From an uncultured bacterium (GTDB taxonomy: Bacteria; Planctomycetota; Planctomycetia; Pirellulales; UBA1268): a stretch of 7,919 nucleotides of DNA. Positions 4,699-7,919 of this stretch are shown one piece after another. The translations under genes and the position numbers were made by a program. The notes beneath the pieces were generated by a model. That model saw nothing but the letters and a program-made list of their open reading frames with translations, ran no database searches and was not told where the DNA came from. Position 1 is the first letter of the stretch, and the number at the start of each line of letters is the position of its first letter. Location: contig CALGAS010000125.1 in the NCBI GenBank assembly GCA_937959175.1, positions 1 to 7,919 of the forward strand, in the 5' to 3' direction.

Positions 4699-7600
4699 AT
4701 GCGGCTCGCCCGCCTGGCCGACACCCTCGAGCAGCACAGCGGGTTCGCAGAGGTCGTCGCCGCCTTGCACGACGGGCACGGCGGCACGATCGGCGGAACC
4801 TGGGGATCGGCCTGCGCCCTGGCCGTGGCGGCGGTCCTCCGGGCGGAGGCCGGCCGCAGCCCGGCCACGCTGGCGGTCATCCTGCCCCATGCGGCCGAGG
4901 CCGAGGCCTTCGTCGACGACGTGGCCCTGTTCTCGGACGTGCCGCCCCTGCTCCTGCCGGCCTCCGAAGACTTCGACGCCGCCGGCGAGGGCCCCAGCCC
5001 CGACGACCCGGTCGAGGCCGAGCGGCTGGCGGCCGTCAAGAAGCTGGCCCTGCCCGAGGGCGACCCGCCCCGGCTGGTCGTGACGAGCGTCCAGGCGATC
5101 CTCGCCCCGCTGGTCGATCCGCGGGCGATTGCATCGGGCACCCGCCGGCTTGCCGTCGGCGGCACGGTCGACCCCGAGGACCTCGCCGAGTGGCTCGCCG
5201 CCCGGGGCTGGCAGGCGGCCGACGCGATCGACACGCCCGGCTCGTTCGCCCGCCGCGGCGGGATCATCGACCTCTTCGCGGCCGACTGGGAGCGGCCGGT
5301 GCGGCTGGAACTGTTCGGCGACGAGATCGAGTCGCTGCGAACCTTCGACACCGTCACCCAGCGGAGTATCGCCGACCTCGAGGCGATCGACCTGACCGCC
5401 CTGGCCGTCGAGGCGGGAGCGACCCGCCACACCCACCTGGCTGATCTCCTGCCGGCCGGCTCGGCCGTGGCCCTGGTCGAGCCGGGAGAGTGCGCTGAAG
5501 AGGCCACGCGGTTTCACCAGCGGCTCGGCGAGATCGCCGGCCTCTTCGACCCCGAGGATGTCTTCGCCCGGCTGCACCGCTTTCCGTCGCTGGCGTTGGC
5601 GGCGATTCCCCCTTCGAGCCTCGACGCCGTTGCCACGCTTGCCGTCGAGAGCGTCGAGCGGTTCACCGGGGCGCTCGATCGGGTCCGCGAGGAGCTTGAG
5701 ACGGTCGGCAAGGATCAAGAGGTCTGGGTCGTCTGCCCGAGCGAGGCCGAGGAAGCGCGGCTGACAGAACTCCTCGCCGACTCCGCCCCGGCTCGCACCG
5801 AGCGGCTCCACTTCGCCCGCGGCCGGCTCTCGGGCGGGTTTCGGCTGGTCCCCGAGAAGCTGGTGCTCGTCAGCAGCGCCGAGCTGTTCAATCGTGAGGA
5901 GGTCTCGACGCGGCCGGCCCGGCAGCGGCTCTCGCGGGCGATCGACACCTTCCTCGACCTCCACGAGGGCGACTACGTCGTCCACGTCGCCCACGGGATC
6001 GGCCGCTACCGGGGGATGAAGCTGCTCGAGAAGCACGGCCGCACCGAGGAGTTTCTCGAGCTCGAGTTTGCCGAGAGCACGAAGATCTACGTGCCGGCCT
6101 CGGCGATCGAGCTGGTTCAGAAGTACGTCGGCGGCACGAAGCTCGCCCCCAAGCTCGCAAAAATTGGCGGGGCGGCCTGGGCTCGGCAGAAGGCGGCGGT
6201 CGAGCAGGCCGTCGCCGACATGGCCGCCGACATGCTCCGGCTCCAGGCCACCCGGGCCAGCCGCCCGGGAATCGCCTTTCCACCCGACACGCCCTGGCAG
6301 CGGCAGTTCGAGGAGGCCTTCCCCTACGACGAGACGCCCGACCAGCTGACGGCGATCGAGGCGATCCGGGAGGACATGCAGAAGCCGCGGCCGATGGACC
6401 GGCTGCTCTGCGGCGACGTCGGCTTCGGCAAGACGGAACTGGCGATGCGGGCGGCCTTCAAGGCGGCCGAGGCGGGGATGCAGGTGGCCGTGCTCGTGCC
6501 GACGACCGTGCTCTGCGAGCAGCACAAGCGGACCTTCACCGAGCGGTTCGCCGAGTTTCCCTTCGTGATCCGGGCCCTCTCCCGGCTCTCGAGCACCAAG
6601 GAGGAGCGGGACACGCTCGAGGGCCTGGCCCGCAAGGGGGTCGACATCGTGATCGGCACCCACCGCCTGGCCGGGGCCGACGTCCACTTCGCCAACCTCG
6701 GCCTCGTGATCGTCGACGAGGAGCAGCGGTTCGGGGTCGACGTCAAGGAGCGGCTCAAGGCCCTCCGGGCGAGCGTCGACGTGCTGACAATGACCGCCAC
6801 GCCGATCCCGCGGACGCTCCACATGTCAATGCTCGGGATCCGCGACATCTCGAACCTGACCACGCCCCCGACCAACCGGATCCCCGTCGAGACCAAGCCG
6901 GCCCGCTGGGACACGACGCTGATCCGGGCGGCGATCGAGCGGGAGCTGGCCCGCGACGGCCAGGTGTTCTTCGTCCACAACCGGATCCACGACATCCACA
7001 AGGTGGCCGGCCGGCTGCAATCAATCGTGCCCGAGGCATCGATCGGGATCGCCCACGGCCGTCTCAACGAGACCGAGCTCGAGGAGGTGATGGTCGACTT
7101 CGTCCAGGGCAAGACCGACATTCTCCTGGCCACCACGATCATCGAGAGCGGCCTCGACATCCCCCGGGCCAACACGATCTTCATCGACGAGGCCGACAAG
7201 TATGGCCTGGCCGACCTCCACCAGCTCCGCGGCCGCGTCGGCCGCTCGCATCATCGCGCCTGGTGTTATCTGCTCGTCGACGAGGCGGCCCGGCTCACGA
7301 GCACGGCGGCCAAGCGGCTCCGGGCAATCCAGGAGTTTTCCAGCATGGGGGCGGCGTTCTCGCTGGCGATGCGGGATCTCGAGATCCGCGGCGCGGGCAA
7401 CCTCCTGGGCACCCAGCAGAGCGGCCACATCGCCACCGTCGGCTATGAGCTCTACTGCCGGCTCCTCGAGACGGCCGTCCGCGGCTTGAAGCACATGCCG
7501 CCGGCCGAGCCGCCGCCGGTGAACATCGACCTGCCCGGCGAGGCCTGGCTGCCGCGGGATTATTGTCCCGACTTCCGGGCCAAGATCGATGTCTACCGCC

Positions 7601-7919
7601 GGCTCTCCCGGGCCACCGCCGAGCGGCAGGTCGACGACCTGGCCGCGGAGCTCTCCGATCGCTTCGGCCCGCTGCCCGACGAGGCCCGCCGCCTGCTCGA
7701 CTTCGCCCGGCTCCGCTGCCGGGCGATCGATCTGGGCATCGACTCGATCACCCGCCACCCGGGCATGATCATGATCGGCCACCACGACCGGGAGCGGATC
7801 GACGCCTTGAGGCGGGCCGCGGCCAAGAAGAGCCGCGTCGTGCGGATCGTCGATCAAAAGACCGCCGTCGTGCCCTTGCACGCCGACACCCTCGCCGATC
7901 CGAACAAGCTCCTGGCGAG
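4699..7919 (+). CDS. mfd: Transcription-repair coupling factor Mfd (3' end cut off by window)
   Basis: Mfd is a DNA translocase that removes RNA polymerase stalled at lesions and recruits UvrA/UvrB for excision repair. 1073 codons are visible with no frameshift. Domains in order: a UvrB-like module with degenerate P-loop (GTWGSACALA near 32) and GIIDLFAADWERPVRLELFG (about 187-206); the RNA polymerase interacting domain (HEGDYVVHVAHGIGRY at 422-437, STKIYVPASAIELVQKY about 459-475); then the RecG-like translocase. The translocase has Walker A GDVGFGKTE (572-580, Lys578), GTHRLAG (653-659), Walker B DEEQ (673-676), TATPIPRTL (699-707), ESGLDIP (816-822) and QLRGRVGR (842-849). The C-terminal TRCF domain begins near RDYCPDF (953). 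Relatives are about 1,080-1,150 aa, so only a short tail is missing. The ATG at 4699 is chosen because family similarity begins at LARLADTLEQHSGF. It lacks a clear ribosome site, and in-frame ATGs at 4657, 4585 and 4552 add Arg-rich sequence unlike Mfd. It is transcribed divergently from the PEP-CTERM gene. Confidence 0.97.
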   Translation, partial: MRLARLADTLEQHSGFAEVVAALHDGHGGTIGGTWGSACALAVAAVLRAEAGRSPATLAVILPHAAEAEAFVDDVALFSDVPPLLLPASEDFDAAGEGPSPDDPVEAERLAAVKKLALPEGDPPRLVVTSVQAILAPLVDPRAIASGTRRLAVGGTVDPEDLAEWLAARGWQAADAIDTPGSFARRGGIIDLFAADWERPVRLELFGDEIESLRTFDTVTQRSIADLEAIDLTALAVEAGATRHTHLADLLPAGSAVALVEPGECAEEATRFHQRLGEIAGLFDPEDVFARLHRFPSLALAAIPPSSLDAVATLAVESVERFTGALDRVREELETVGKDQEVWVVCPSEAEEARLTELLADSAPARTERLHFARGRLSGGFRLVPEKLVLVSSAELFNREEVSTRPARQRLSRAIDTFLDLHEGDYVVHVAHGIGRYRGMKLLEKHGRTEEFLELEFAESTKIYVPASAIELVQKYVGGTKLAPKLAKIGGAAWARQKAAVEQAVADMAADMLRLQATRASRPGIAFPPDTPWQRQFEEAFPYDETPDQLTAIEAIREDMQKPRPMDRLLCGDVGFGKTELAMRAAFKAAEAGMQVAVLVPTTVLCEQHKRTFTERFAEFPFVIRALSRLSSTKEERDTLEGLARKGVDIVIGTHRLAGADVHFANLGLVIVDEEQRFGVDVKERLKALRASVDVLTMTATPIPRTLHMSMLGIRDISNLTTPPTNRIPVETKPARWDTTLIRAAIERELARDGQVFFVHNRIHDIHKVAGRLQSIVPEASIGIAHGRLNETELEEVMVDFVQGKTDILLATTIIESGLDIPRANTIFIDEADKYGLADLHQLRGRVGRSHHRAWCYLLVDEAARLTSTAAKRLRAIQEFSSMGAAFSLAMRDLEIRGAGNLLGTQQSGHIATVGYELYCRLLETAVRGLKHMPPAEPPPVNIDLPGEAWLPRDYCPDFRAKIDVYRRLSRATAERQVDDLAAELSDRFGPLPDEARRLLDFARLRCRAIDLGIDSITRHPGMIMIGHHDRERIDALRRAAAKKSRVVRIVDQKTAVVPLHADTLADPNKLLA

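Noticed and set aside
4332..5444. A 370-codon plus-strand frame starting inside the PEP-CTERM gene
   Set aside because: It begins antisense to the PEP-CTERM signal peptide and continues out of frame through mfd as Arg/Gly/Pro-rich sequence with no domain.
4669..6822. A 717-codon open minus-strand frame opposite mfd
   Set aside because: It is in the same codon register antisense to mfd and is explained by the same third-position bias. The real gene on the plus strand has unmistakable helicase motifs.
1..7919. CRISPR arrays, tRNA or rRNA genes, insertion sequences
   Set aside because: No spaced identical repeats, tRNA-like ending or conserved loop sequences, transposase motifs or flanking terminal repeats were seen on reading both strands.

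Overview
The window is GC-rich DNA (by eye about two thirds G+C), with strong G/C bias at third codon positions. It most likely comes from a planctomycete, possibly a Pirellulales-type lineage. Three things point that way: a secreted PEP-CTERM protein, an acetolactate synthase with an extra loop near its C-terminus, and the sequence style of the Mfd protein. The taxonomic call is inference, because no rRNA or other marker gene is present.

Layout, left to right. Bases 1-162 hold the 3' end of a plus-strand gene with a proline-rich C-terminus and no recognisable function. Convergent to it, 218-1990 on the minus strand, is ilvB, the catalytic subunit of acetolactate (acetohydroxyacid) synthase, with no ilvN beside it. 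A 298-bp divergent intergenic region (1991-2288) contains several small inverted repeats, one followed by a seven-T tract on the ilvB side. On the plus strand, 2289-3338 encodes an exported Ntn-type amide hydrolase of the choloylglycine hydrolase/penicillin V acylase family. A 118-bp convergent gap with three small hairpins or palindromes separates it from a minus-strand PEP-CTERM exoprotein gene (3457-4392). A 306-bp divergent region (4393-4698) follows. Finally mfd, the transcription-repair coupling factor, starts at 4699 on the plus strand and runs off the right edge near its C-terminus.

The genes do not form one pathway. They are a housekeeping mix (branched-chain amino acid synthesis, transcription-coupled repair) plus two exported proteins, each in its own transcription unit with alternating strands. 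No mobile element, CRISPR array, tRNA or rRNA was seen.

The most interesting spot is the 5' end of the PEP-CTERM gene. A 19-codon minus-strand ORF (4389-4448) has the best Shine-Dalgarno sequence in the window. Its stop codon overlaps the PEP-CTERM start codon (ATGA), and it carries an in-frame A AAA AAG slippery heptamer from which a -1 shift would lead directly into the PEP-CTERM reading frame. A 7-bp inverted repeat encloses the heptamer and the start codon. This could be translational coupling, programmed frameshifting, or a one-base homopolymer error in the sequence. I see no clear multi-gene novel system.
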